Under the pieces are notes generated by a model. That model had not been told where the DNA came from. It saw only the letters and a program-made list of their open reading frames with translations, and ran no database searches. The position numbers and the translations under genes are program-made. A stretch of DNA of 20,279 bases from JASGCK01 sp031430035. Lineage in GTDB: Bacteria; Pseudomonadota; Gammaproteobacteria; Burkholderiales; Burkholderiaceae_C. The DNA lies in the NCBI GenBank assembly GCA_031430035.1, contig JANPAS010000181.1:1-20279 (forward strand), read 5' to 3'. Positions 7,586 to 16,010 of this stretch are shown in pieces (position 1 is the first letter of the stretch; the number at the start of each line of letters is the position of its first letter).

Positions 7586-7905
7586 ACCCTGAAGGATTCC
7601 CCGCAGCCGCAGCGATCGCGCTCATTGGGGTTAATAAATTTGAAGCCTTCGTTCAAGCCTTCGCGGGTGTAGTCAAGCGTGGTGCCTTCGATATACGGCA
7701 GACTTTTTGGATCGACCAGCACCTTGATCCCGCGGTCTTCAAACACCACGTCCTCGGGCATTTGTTCGTCCACATATTCCAACTTGTACGCCAGCCCCGA
7801 GCAGCCCGTGGTCTTGACGCCAAGGCGTACGCCTAGGCCTTTGGCGCGCTTGGCGAGATAACGATTGACGTGCTTAGCAGCGGTTTCGGATAGCGTGACT
7901 GACAT
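7582..7905 (-). CDS. iscA: A-type Fe-S carrier IscA
   Basis: A 107-residue A-type carrier that holds and passes clusters to target proteins. The three ligand cysteines are in the expected places: C35 in TTGCSGLAY, and C99 and C101 in DRCGCGESF. The length equals E. coli IscA (107). Its position between iscU and hscB supports IscA over ErpA or SufA. It starts 7 bp after iscU ends. Confidence 0.96.
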   Translation of the reverse strand: MSVTLSETAAKHVNRYLAKRAKGLGVRLGVKTTGCSGLAYKLEYVDEQMPEDVVFEDRGIKVLVDPKSLPYIEGTTLDYTREGLNEGFKFINPNERDRCGCGESFRV

Positions 7906-7912
7906 GATTTGA

Positions 7913-8311
7913 TTACGCCGCTACCGCAGCGCCCATTTTGGCTTTGTAATCATTCACAGCCGCTTTAATCGCGTCTTCTGCAAGGATGGAGCAGTGAATT
8001 TTGACCGGTGGCAGCGCCAGCTCTTCAGCGATTTGGCTATTTTTAAGTGCTGCTGCTTCGTCCAGCGTCTTGCCCTTGACCCATTCGGTCACGAGTGAGC
8101 TAGACGCAATCGCCGAGCCGCAGCCGTAGGTTTTAAAGCGTGCATCTTCGATGATACCTGTGACAGGGTTGACCTTGATTTGCAACTTCATCACGTCGCC
8201 GCAAGCAGGTGCGCCGACCATGCCCGTGCCAACGGAGTCGTCGCCCTTGTCGAAGCTGCCGACATTGCGTGGGTTTTCGTAGTGATCGACTACTTTGTCT
8301 GAATAAGCCAT
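7913..8311 (-). CDS. iscU: Fe-S cluster scaffold IscU
   Basis: A 132-residue scaffold on which 2Fe-2S clusters are built from IscS sulfur. The cluster residues C37, D39, C64, H106 and C107 are all present. LPPVK at 100-104 is the exact HscA-recognition motif, which matches the hscA gene downstream. A strong AAGGAG ribosome site lies 8 bp before the ATG at 8311, in keeping with the high scaffold levels known for this system. Confidence 0.97.
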   Translation of the reverse strand: MAYSDKVVDHYENPRNVGSFDKGDDSVGTGMVGAPACGDVMKLQIKVNPVTGIIEDARFKTYGCGSAIASSSLVTEWVKGKTLDEAAALKNSQIAEELALPPVKIHCSILAEDAIKAAVNDYKAKMGAAVAA

Positions 8312-8339
8312 GATTTTTCTCCTTGAAAAATGCTAAAAA

Positions 8340-9560
8340 TTAATGCGCTGACCATTGAATGGTCGAAATATCAATGCCGTCTTGGTACATCTCCCACAAC
8401 GGCGAGAGATCGCGAAGTTTGGCAACGTTATCTTTGATGGTTTTGACGGCGAAATCCATTTCCTCTTCGGTCGTCCAGCGGCCAATCGTCATACGAAGGC
8501 TGCTGTGCGCGAGCTCGTCACTGCGCCCTAGGGCTCGCAGCACATAGCTTGGCTCTAGACTAGCACTGGTACAAGCCGAGCCGCTAGAGACCGCCAAGCC
8601 CTTGATACCCATGATGAGCGACTCGCCTTCGACGTAGTTAAAACTCATGTTCAGGTTGTGCGGGACGCGGCGGGTCTCGTGACCATTAATGAACACTTGT
8701 TCGATGTCCTTGAGTCCATTCAGCAGACGATCTTTGAGTGCCGTGATGCGTTTGTTTTCCTCATGCATCTCAAGCTTGGCAATGCGATACGCCTCGCCCA
8801 TGCCCACGCATTGGTGCGTTGGCAGTGTGCCCGAACGCATCCCGCGCTCGTGACCGCCGCCGTGCATTTGCGCCTCTAGGCGAATACGTGGCTTGCGGCG
8901 AACATAGAGTGCGCCAATGCCTTTGGGTCCATAAGTTTTGTGCGAGGTGAGGCTCATTAAATCGACGGGAAGCGTCTGCAAGTCAATATCTACACGGCCA
9001 GTGGCTTGGGCGGCATCCACGTGGAAAATCACGCCTGCTTCGCGGCAGATGTTGCCCAGTGCCACCACATCTTGAATCACGCCGATTTCGTTGTTGACGA
9101 ACATCACGCTGGCAAGGATGGTGTCGGGACGAATCGCGGCTTTAAATGCTTCCAAGTTAACGAGGCCATCCTCTTGCACGTCAAGATAGGTTACTTCAAA
9201 ACCTTGGCGCTCTAGCTCGCGCATGGTATCCAGCACGGCTTTGTGCTCGGTCTTGACCGTAATTAAATGCTTGCCTTTGGTTTTATAAAACTGCGCTGCG
9301 CCTTTGATGGCGAGGTTGTTGGATTCGGTTGCACCCGATGTCCACACGATTTCGCGCACATCAGCGCCAATCAAGGCTGCGACGTGACCACGCGCCTCTT
9401 CGACTGCCGCTTCGGCTTCCCAGCCCCAAGCGTGCGAGCGCGACGCAGGATTACCAAAGTGCTCGCGCAGCCAAGGAATCATCGCGTCCACCACGCGCGG
9501 ATCGCACGGATTCGTGGCGCTGTAGTCCATGTAGATGGGGAAGTGAGGTGTGCTGTTCAT
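8340..9560 (-). CDS. iscS: Cysteine desulfurase IscS
   Basis: A 406-residue PLP enzyme that converts cysteine to alanine and passes sulfur to IscU and other acceptors such as TusA and ThiI. H106 (TEHKAV) and the Schiff-base lysine K208 in SLTSHKTYGPKG are present. The sulfur-carrying cysteine is C330 in the loop SSGSACTSASLEPSY, the long group I loop. The C-terminus ends in PLWEMYQDGIDIS...WSAH, typical of IscS and needed for IscU binding. It follows iscR by 27 bp and precedes iscU by 28 bp. Confidence 0.97.
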   Translation of the reverse strand: MNSTPHFPIYMDYSATNPCDPRVVDAMIPWLREHFGNPASRSHAWGWEAEAAVEEARGHVAALIGADVREIVWTSGATESNNLAIKGAAQFYKTKGKHLITVKTEHKAVLDTMRELERQGFEVTYLDVQEDGLVNLEAFKAAIRPDTILASVMFVNNEIGVIQDVVALGNICREAGVIFHVDAAQATGRVDIDLQTLPVDLMSLTSHKTYGPKGIGALYVRRKPRIRLEAQMHGGGHERGMRSGTLPTHQCVGMGEAYRIAKLEMHEENKRITALKDRLLNGLKDIEQVFINGHETRRVPHNLNMSFNYVEGESLIMGIKGLAVSSGSACTSASLEPSYVLRALGRSDELAHSSLRMTIGRWTTEEEMDFAVKTIKDNVAKLRDLSPLWEMYQDGIDISTIQWSAH

Positions 9561-9587
9561 GATGCAAAAACTTCTTTTAAAAAATAC

Positions 9588-10127
9588 TTACTTATTCGAT
9601 CCGCCAAAACTGCTAAACGAGCCAATGTTGAATACCGAATTAGGCGCTTTCAGGGTCATCGGTTTGGCGACTATTTTCTTTTTAACGCCTGTGCCCTTGC
9701 CATCCATCGTCCAACCGTTGTCGATTTGCTCCGCGACTAATTTATCGAGCGTGATGCCATCCAAAAACTTAAACATGTGCTGATTGAGGGATTCCCACAG
9801 ATCATGTGTCATGCACATGCCGCCGTCATCGGCGCAATCTTGCTTGCCACCGCAGCTGGTGGCGTCAATCGTCTCATCTACCGATGTGATGATGTCAGCC
9901 ACAGAAATCAAGTCCATGGTGCGCGAAAGCGTGTAACCGCCGCCAGGGCCGCGTACCGCTTCGACCAAGGATTTACGGCGTAATTTGGCAAAAAGTTGCT
10001 CAAGGTACGAGAGAGAAATCTGTTGGCGCTCGGCAATGCCTGCCAGTGTGACGGGCCCGCTTGCAGTGCGTAGGCCAATGTCAATCATGGCAGTGACGGC
10101 AAAGCGACCTTTGGTAGTGAGGCGCAT
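9588..10127 (-). CDS. iscR: Rrf2-family Fe-S regulator IscR
   Basis: A 179-residue winged-helix repressor that carries a 2Fe-2S cluster and shuts down the isc operon when clusters are plentiful. MRLTTKGRFAVTAMIDI starts the helix-turn-helix domain; GGGYTLSR near residue 63 is the wing. The cluster ligands are C92, C98, C105 and probably H108. Spacing between the second and third cysteines is six residues, one more than in E. coli (C98/C104). The ATG at 10127 has no clear Shine-Dalgarno sequence and the promoter-like -10 is very near, so the mRNA leader may be very short. Confidence 0.95.
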   Translation of the reverse strand: MRLTTKGRFAVTAMIDIGLRTASGPVTLAGIAERQQISLSYLEQLFAKLRRKSLVEAVRGPGGGYTLSRTMDLISVADIITSVDETIDATSCGGKQDCADDGGMCMTHDLWESLNQHMFKFLDGITLDKLVAEQIDNGWTMDGKGTGVKKKIVAKPMTLKAPNSVFNIGSFSSFGGSNK

Positions 10128-10138
10128 GGTGAAAGTGC

Positions 10139-10144
10139 TCTATA
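10139..10144 (-). promoter_or_regulatory. Candidate iscR -10 box
   Basis: TATAGA on the minus strand (10144-10139) matches four of six -10 positions and lies 5 bp downstream of the IscR site, which would cover the -35 and spacer. A start near 10132 would leave a leader of only a few bases. No convincing -35 hexamer at 17 bp is seen, so this is tentative. Confidence 0.35.
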
Positions 10145-10149
10145 GTTGA

Positions 10150-10174
10150 GTAGTTGACTGTTTCACTCAAGTTT
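10150..10174 (-). promoter_or_regulatory. Type 1 IscR operator upstream of iscR
   Basis: The 25-bp site on the minus strand matches the published Type 1 consensus ATASYYGACTRWWWYAGTCRRSTAT at 22 positions. The left half is AAACTTGAGT and the right half is CAGTCAACTAC, separated by GAAA. Mismatches are at the second base, in the GACT element (GAGT), and at the last base. A further left-type half-site, ATAGTTGAGT, overlaps it on the plus strand at 10142-10151. Its place 23 bp before the iscR start fits autorepression by cluster-bound IscR. Confidence 0.75.
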
Positions 10175-10208
10175 AACAGATATCCTACTAAAACGCTAGG
10201 TATTTAGC

Positions 10209-11126
10209 TCAAGCTTTTTCGTCAAGTACGGCGCGGACGCGCTCAATGTCTTCAAAATTTTGAGACCGCTGGATGTCAGCCATCAACGTATCTTTCAACA
10301 TTTCAGTTGCCATTAATTTGGCTTGAAATGCATCTGCTCGCGCCATGATGTTCTGCGCAGCTTCCAACAAACTAACCCCGTTAGCATTGGCGTAGTGACT
10401 AACAAGGTCAATATCAACCTCGGCGTCAACGACACCATTCCCTCGGATAACGATTTGGGCTTGCTTAGCTTTGAGCGCACGCAAATTGTCTCCCCACCAA
10501 TAAGAGCTGGCTAGGCCCTTGCGCTGAAAATTAATCCCCTCTATCAACTCCAATATCAATGCTTTCTTGGCTTGGTCCAGCATTTGAGCCATGTGGACAT
10601 CTACCGTAGCATGATCTGCCTGATCGCCATCGGCAGTTAAAAATCCGCAGCGTATGGCATGAGGTACTAGCCATTGATTCCGCCACAACACTTGCCGCTC
10701 GAGAAAATTGGCGCATTGCAGTGTCAATAATTGAGGTAGTAAGTTGCCGAGATCAAACTCCTGAACTGCCATCTCGGTACCATCCAGCAGCGGCAGCGTA
10801 CTTATCGCGGGCTCTTCACAAAACTGCCTAAGCGCCTCGGATCGATCCAACTTGCAAGACAACCAGACCAAGTGCTCCGCGTCCTTGCCAATCAAATCTT
10901 GCACAAGCTCACGCTCTTCAAAGCCTACACTTTTAGCTTTTAAAATTTGTGCGTCGTAGATGGGGTAGAACAAGCCCGCAAGGCAAACTGCTTCGGGTTG
11001 TTTCGCTTTGGACAATATCTTGAAAATGCCCTCTAGATGATCCAACAAAATGCCTTCACCAAACTCTGCGTACTGAGCGTCCCGGTTTTTGAGCCAATTA
11101 ATTAATTCTGGATATGACTGACTCAT
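10209..11126 (-). CDS. DUF6817-like protein paired with 2OG oxygenase
   Basis: A 305-residue protein with no signal peptide or membrane segment. Residues 20-95 resemble the HD-like DUF6817 region: ILLDHLEGIFKIL with H30, then VCLAGLFYPIYDA at 47-59. In that family the second element normally reads like AGLFHSIYGT, so the histidine appears to be replaced by tyrosine and the metal site may be lost. The last 80 residues (about 225-305) are helical, Ala- and Gln-rich, and of unknown role. The start codon overlaps the stop of the oxygenase gene by 4 bp (ATGA), so the two are probably made together. No terminator is visible between it and the iscR promoter. The family call is from memory of the motif and is uncertain. 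Confidence 0.6.
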   Translation of the reverse strand: MSQSYPELINWLKNRDAQYAEFGEGILLDHLEGIFKILSKAKQPEAVCLAGLFYPIYDAQILKAKSVGFEERELVQDLIGKDAEHLVWLSCKLDRSEALRQFCEEPAISTLPLLDGTEMAVQEFDLGNLLPQLLTLQCANFLERQVLWRNQWLVPHAIRCGFLTADGDQADHATVDVHMAQMLDQAKKALILELIEGINFQRKGLASSYWWGDNLRALKAKQAQIVIRGNGVVDAEVDIDLVSHYANANGVSLLEAAQNIMARADAFQAKLMATEMLKDTLMADIQRSQNFEDIERVRAVLDEKA

Positions 11127-11707
11127 GGCTTTGACGCAACGGCGCTAGGGGCTTTTGTTTTGAACATCAAAGTGATGCGTAGCGCTGGACAAATTCGCGC
11201 TAGGGCTCTTGCAGCATGCAGCTGCGTACCATCAAAGGTAATCATGCGATTAGGTTTGGGTAATATCGCCTGCGTTAGCTCTCCAGCGGGATTAAAAAAC
11301 ACTGTTTCGCCCGCCCACTCAGACTTCCACTCAGGATTGGCATAAATAATAGTCGTGAAGTTACCATCGACTTGGGTATCAGTATGCGGTGCACCCTCAA
11401 CACCATACGTATGCGCATTGGCATAGCAGCGCACTAACGAATGCCCCTGCAAATGGAAAGCCTTCAGTTTTGTCCACACATCCGCAATCACTTGATAGGC
11501 AGGATTGCCATACAGCACATGCTCGTAATTGTCTTGATTCACAGCTGATCGATTTAAAAAATCGATATGCCAATGCGTAAATTCAGACACCTCTTTTGCC
11601 GAATACCACCCGTATCTAAACGCAGCGGTATCTTTGAAATACGCCAATAACGCACTCCATGCAGGTGCGTCTAAAAAATTGTCATTCTTGATAATAGAAC
11701 CGCTCAT
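11123..11707 (-). CDS. 2-oxoglutarate/Fe(II)-dependent oxygenase
   Basis: A 194-residue non-haem iron dioxygenase of the prolyl-4-hydroxylase-like superfamily. The iron triad is H108 and D110 in APHTDTQ and H164 in GTQLHAARA. R177 in ALRITLMFK is placed to bind the 2-oxoglutarate carboxylate. The double-stranded beta-helix core covers about residues 85-185. The substrate is unknown; related enzymes hydroxylate protein side chains or small molecules. AGGAG lies 10 bp before the ATG at 11707. The gene is 62 bp after uvrB with no strong terminator between, and overlaps the next gene by 4 bp. Confidence 0.85.
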   Translation of the reverse strand: MSGSIIKNDNFLDAPAWSALLAYFKDTAAFRYGWYSAKEVSEFTHWHIDFLNRSAVNQDNYEHVLYGNPAYQVIADVWTKLKAFHLQGHSLVRCYANAHTYGVEGAPHTDTQVDGNFTTIIYANPEWKSEWAGETVFFNPAGELTQAILPKPNRMITFDGTQLHAARALARICPALRITLMFKTKAPSAVASKP

Positions 11708-11769
11708 GCTAAAAATTCTCCTAGAAATTAGAGCTTAAAACTATGCTCAATTTTAATGCTGCATCACGA

Positions 11770-13890
11770 CTAAATTGGATCGCCATGTGATGCGCCAAAT
11801 GCCCGCTCTTTGAGCTGCACCAATTGATCGCGCAGTCTTGCCGCCTGTTCAAACTCTAGATTCTTAGCGGCATCAAACATTTGCTTCTCGAGCTGCTTGA
11901 TTCGCTTGGCAAGGTCTTTCTCGGTGAACTCTTCAACGCCCGTGGCGCGTAGCATATCGCGGCGCTCGGCTTCGCGAGCTGCGTCCTTGCCTGCTTTGCT
12001 ACTCATCACGCCGTCAATCATGTCGCGGACTTTTTTGTTAATGCCTTGCGGGGTGATGCCCATCTCTAAATTGTGAGCCATTTGTTTGTTGCGCCTGCGC
12101 TCTGTCTCGCTCATAGCTTTTTTCATGGACTCTGTGAGTCGGTCAGCGTACAAAATGGCGTGTCCGTTCACGTTACGAGCGGCACGTCCAATGGTTTGGA
12201 TAAGACTTCGTTCGCTGCGTAAAAAACCTTCTTTATCTGCATCCAAAATCGCGACAAGCGACACCTCGGGGATATCGAGTCCCTCTCGCAACAAATTAAT
12301 GCCGACCAGCACATCGAATGCACCCAGCCGCAAATCGCGCAAGATTTCCACGCGTTCCACGGTATCAATATCGCTGTGCAAATAGCGCACTTTCACGCCG
12401 TTGTCCGATAAATACTCGGTCAATTGCTCAGCCATCCTCTTGGTCAGCGTTGTAATCAAAATACGTTCTGCTTTTTTGGTGCGCTCGCGTATCTCATAGA
12501 GCACATCGTCCACCTGCGTGGTGGCAGGGCGCACTTCAACGATCGGATCAATCAGCCCCGTAGGGCGCACCACTTGCTCAACGATTTGCCCACTGCGCTC
12601 CGTCTCGTAGGTAGTTGGCGTGGCGCTCACAAAGATGACTTGGCGCATTCGCGCTTCAAACTCTTCAAATTTGAGCGGCCGATTATCTAAGGCGCTAGGT
12701 AACCTAAAACCATATTCAACAAGCGTGGACTTACGCGAGCGATCGCCTTTATACATGGCACTGATCTGCCCCATCATCACGTGACTCTCGTCAATAAACA
12801 TGATCGCGTCTTTGGGCATGTAGTCGGTCAGCGTGCTAGGCGGATCGCCTGGTGCAGCGCCCGACAGGTGTCGCGTGTAGTTCTCAATGCCTTTGCAATG
12901 TCCCACTTCGGTCAGCATCTCAAGGTCAAACTTAGTACGCTGTTCAATGCGTTGGTGCTCGACCAGCTTACCCATATCCAGCAACTGCTTGGCACGTTCG
13001 CGCAGTTCTTCTTTAATCGTCTCAATGGCCGCTACCACGCGGTCACGCGGTGTGACGTAATGGCTGGCAGGATAGACCGTAAAGCGCGGGATGCGGCTTT
13101 TGATACGACCCGTTAAAGGATCGAACAATTGCAGCGTTTCGACCTCGTCATCAAACAGTTCGATACGAATCGCAAGCTCTGAGTGCTCGGCAGGAAACAC
13201 ATCGACCGTATCACCGCGCACGCGAAATGTGCCGCGCGAAAAGTCAACTTCGTTCCTCGCGTATTGCATGCGCACCAAACGCTCAATCACCTCGCGCTGG
13301 CTCATCTTGTCACCGTCGCGCAGGGTCATAATCATGCGGTGATAGCTCTCGGGCTCGCCAATACCGTAAATGGCAGAGACGGATGCCACGATCACCACAT
13401 CGCGGCGCTCCAAAATACTTTTGGTACACGAGAGGCGCATTTGCTCGATGTGCTCGTTAATCGCGCTGTCTTTTTCGATGAACATGTCGCGCTGCGGTAC
13501 GTAAGCCTCGGGCTGGTAGTAGTCGTAGTAACTGACAAAATACTCGACCGCATTCTTAGGGAAAAACTCGCGAAACTCGCTATACAACTGGGCTGCAAGA
13601 GTTTTATTGTGTGCGAACACGAGCGCAGGTCTGCCCATGCGGGCAATCACATTGGCCATAGTGAAGGTTTTGCCAGAGCCCGTTACGCCGAGTAGCGTTT
13701 GGAATGCTTCACCGTCATTCAAACCCATCACTAATTTATCGATTGCTTCGGGCTGATCGCCAGCAGGTGGATATGGTTGAAAGAGTTGGAACGGCGAGTC
13801 GGGGTAAGCAACAAATTGCCCCTCAGTCACGTCCGAGTCAGTAGAGGCCGTGGCTTGCGGGGCCAGTAAGCTGTTGACAAGATCGGTCAT
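11770..13890 (-). CDS. uvrB: Excinuclease ABC subunit B
   Basis: A 706-residue DNA-damage-verifying helicase-like subunit of nucleotide excision repair. Walker A GVTGSGKT is at 68-75. The beta-hairpin region YYDYYQPEAYVP that clamps the DNA starts at 121. Walker B/DExH is IDESH with DESH at 367-370. Helicase motifs IGRAARN and VGINLLREGLDIPE follow. The C-terminal UVR domain for UvrC/UvrA contact is at about 660-696. An N-terminal extension of about 32 residues precedes FQLFQPYPPAGDQPEA. The ATG at 13890 overlaps the stop codon of the upstream peptide exporter by 4 bp (ATGA), an unusual partner for a repair gene. The protein has all core motifs and is probably functional. Confidence 0.96.
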   Translation of the reverse strand: MTDLVNSLLAPQATASTDSDVTEGQFVAYPDSPFQLFQPYPPAGDQPEAIDKLVMGLNDGEAFQTLLGVTGSGKTFTMANVIARMGRPALVFAHNKTLAAQLYSEFREFFPKNAVEYFVSYYDYYQPEAYVPQRDMFIEKDSAINEHIEQMRLSCTKSILERRDVVIVASVSAIYGIGEPESYHRMIMTLRDGDKMSQREVIERLVRMQYARNEVDFSRGTFRVRGDTVDVFPAEHSELAIRIELFDDEVETLQLFDPLTGRIKSRIPRFTVYPASHYVTPRDRVVAAIETIKEELRERAKQLLDMGKLVEHQRIEQRTKFDLEMLTEVGHCKGIENYTRHLSGAAPGDPPSTLTDYMPKDAIMFIDESHVMMGQISAMYKGDRSRKSTLVEYGFRLPSALDNRPLKFEEFEARMRQVIFVSATPTTYETERSGQIVEQVVRPTGLIDPIVEVRPATTQVDDVLYEIRERTKKAERILITTLTKRMAEQLTEYLSDNGVKVRYLHSDIDTVERVEILRDLRLGAFDVLVGINLLREGLDIPEVSLVAILDADKEGFLRSERSLIQTIGRAARNVNGHAILYADRLTESMKKAMSETERRRNKQMAHNLEMGITPQGINKKVRDMIDGVMSSKAGKDAAREAERRDMLRATGVEEFTEKDLAKRIKQLEKQMFDAAKNLEFEQAARLRDQLVQLKERAFGASHGDPI

Positions 13891-16004
13891 AGACCGTCAA
13901 TGCTATCAACCTTGTTGTAGTCTTCCAAATTAATGACCACATCACAAGACGCAATAGTTTCAGGCCTGTGCGCAATCACAATTCGCGTCATCGTCAGCGT
14001 ATTAATAGCGTTATTGATTGCTTTTTCTAGCTTGACATCAAGATGACTCGTTGCTTCATCTAGCACCACAATTTCTGGCTCACGGTACAAAGCTCTTGCC
14101 AACAAAAGTCGCTGCTTTTGTCCTCCCGAAAGTGCAGTTCCCATGTCACCCACCAACGTGTTGTAGCCCATATTCATACGTTCAATGTCTTTGTGCACGC
14201 AAGCTAATTTGGCAACCTCGATGACTCGGTCATAGTCTGGCGCCTCATCAAAAAAGCAAATGTTGTCGATGATGGAGCCTGCGAATAATTGATCGTCTTG
14301 CATCACGGCATTCACGCGGCTTCGCCAAGCTGCAAGCGAGACTTTAGATGTATCGACTCCGCCTTTCCAAATATGTCCCTCTGTCGGCCTGAGTAGCCCC
14401 AAAATGAGCTTAGCTAGCGTGGTTTTACCGCACCCAGAAGGGCCCACAATCGCAACGGATTTGCCCTCGGGGATTTCTATTGAGACGTCTTTTAGAACAA
14501 AAGGATCAAGGTCTGAGTATCGAAAGCTAACAGTCTCCAACTTCAGCTTTCCAAATGGGAATTGTGAGGTAGATGCGATTTCAAAGCCATCATTCGTTAC
14601 GGCCTCTTTAGGGGTGAGCACAATGTCGGCTAAACGTTCAGATTGGAGGCTCAGCATTTTGAGCTCAATACCTTTGTCAATTAATCCAATCATACGCTGG
14701 GTAAAAACAGCTTGGTAGGCAAAAAAAGCAATCAGCATGCCGACTGAAAAGCTATTGCTAAGTATTAACTCAGCACCCAACCAAACCACAGCGATATTCG
14801 CTATGCTAGACAACACGCCACCCGCGACGTTGTAGCCCAACATGAAGCGCTGCGTTTTGATGGTTCGGTTGGTTGTATCAATCAAGAGGTTATGCCAAAG
14901 GATTTGCCTCTGTGATTCGCGAGCAAAAAGCTTGATGGCCTGAATCCCGCGCAAGCTCTCCATAAAGATGCTGTTTTCTTTGGCACCAAGCAAAATACTC
15001 TCCTCTGTCGCTTGACGCAAAGGCGCATAGGCTGCAAACCGCAGCACAGCATAGACTCCGACAGAGGCAATCACGATGGACGATAAGAGCCCACTGTAAA
15101 GCCACATCAATGCTAAGGACAACAACGCCAAAATACTATCAATCACGCCTTCGATAAAGCTGGTAGTGAGCGTTCGCTGAATGGCGCCAATAGAGTCGAA
15201 TCTTGAGACTAAATCCCCTAAGTGCCTTTTTTCAAAAAATGCTTGCGGAAGGCGAATCATGTGCGAGAACACATTCACCGACCACTGTACGCCCATCTCA
15301 ATACCCAGTTTTAAAACAACCCAGCTACGCAATGCACCAATCCCGACTTGCAGCATAGCCAGAAATAAAAAACCTAGTGAAAGAATCGCAATCAAGTGTT
15401 TATCGCCCGCGATAAGTGCATGATCGACCAGCGATTGAATGTACAAAGGGCTCAGCAGCGCGCAAATTTGTAATGCAAATGAAATAATGAAAATTTGAAT
15501 CATCTGACGCCGAACACCGACCAAACGACCAAACAGATTACTCAAACTCACGCGCTGCTTTTCGGTGCGAGGCTTAAAGTCTGGCGTGGGTGATAACTCC
15601 AGCGCCACACCTGTAAAATGCTTGGAACACTCCTCTAAGCCCAACGTTCTGATGCCCTTGGCAGGGTCATGTATCACTAGCTTGCGATTGCTCACTTTTT
15701 GCAAGACAACAAAGTGATTCATGTCCCAATGCAAAATACAGGGCAGCTTTAAATCCTTCAACTCTTCCAGCTCCAGCCGCACGGGACGAGAAGCCAAGTC
15801 AATTAACTGAGCCCCCTCCACCAACTGAGCCATATTCATGCCCTTGAGGGACACCGAGAGCTTGGCTCGTATGCCTGGCAAATCAAACTTCAATCCATGG
15901 CTACTTGCAACCATCGCCAAGCATGCAAGTCCACATTCAGCGGCCTCTGTTTGATAAATCATGGGCAGCGCAGGTGCGCCGCTAAAGATGAGTGATTTCT
16001 TCAT
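13887..16004 (-). CDS. Peptidase C39 ABC exporter (PCAT) for double-glycine peptides
   Basis: A 705-residue bifunctional exporter that cuts the leader after Gly-Gly and pumps the peptide out. Residues 1-140 are the C39 cysteine protease: Q18 (oxyanion hole), C24 in ECGLACLAM, H97 in MNHFVVL, and D113 in IHDPAKG, so the triad is complete. The membrane domain has about six segments between 165 and 440. The ATPase has Walker A GPSGCGKTT at 521-529, signature LSGGQ at 625-629, Walker B VVLDE at 646-650 and the switch histidine H679. It follows the HlyD-type gene by 6 bp and its stop overlaps uvrB. An intact protease fits with the GG-leader precursor at 17434-17727, its likely substrate. Confidence 0.94.
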   Translation of the reverse strand: MKKSLIFSGAPALPMIYQTEAAECGLACLAMVASSHGLKFDLPGIRAKLSVSLKGMNMAQLVEGAQLIDLASRPVRLELEELKDLKLPCILHWDMNHFVVLQKVSNRKLVIHDPAKGIRTLGLEECSKHFTGVALELSPTPDFKPRTEKQRVSLSNLFGRLVGVRRQMIQIFIISFALQICALLSPLYIQSLVDHALIAGDKHLIAILSLGFLFLAMLQVGIGALRSWVVLKLGIEMGVQWSVNVFSHMIRLPQAFFEKRHLGDLVSRFDSIGAIQRTLTTSFIEGVIDSILALLSLALMWLYSGLLSSIVIASVGVYAVLRFAAYAPLRQATEESILLGAKENSIFMESLRGIQAIKLFARESQRQILWHNLLIDTTNRTIKTQRFMLGYNVAGGVLSSIANIAVVWLGAELILSNSFSVGMLIAFFAYQAVFTQRMIGLIDKGIELKMLSLQSERLADIVLTPKEAVTNDGFEIASTSQFPFGKLKLETVSFRYSDLDPFVLKDVSIEIPEGKSVAIVGPSGCGKTTLAKLILGLLRPTEGHIWKGGVDTSKVSLAAWRSRVNAVMQDDQLFAGSIIDNICFFDEAPDYDRVIEVAKLACVHKDIERMNMGYNTLVGDMGTALSGGQKQRLLLARALYREPEIVVLDEATSHLDVKLEKAINNAINTLTMTRIVIAHRPETIASCDVVINLEDYNKVDSIDGL

Positions 16005-16010
16005 ATGATT

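Noticed and set aside
11708..11769. Possible terminator or promoter between uvrB and the oxygenase gene.
   Set aside because: The inverted repeat around 11725-11754 has only four clean GC-containing pairs and mismatches beyond, and no good -35/-10 pair is found.
13966..13981. CTGT-N8-ACAA, close to a LexA box (CTGT-N8-ACAG), about 75 bp before uvrB.
   Set aside because: It has one core mismatch and lies in the conserved H-loop codons of the exporter ATPase, so chance and coding constraint explain it. No LexA-like site is seen before the peptide gene.
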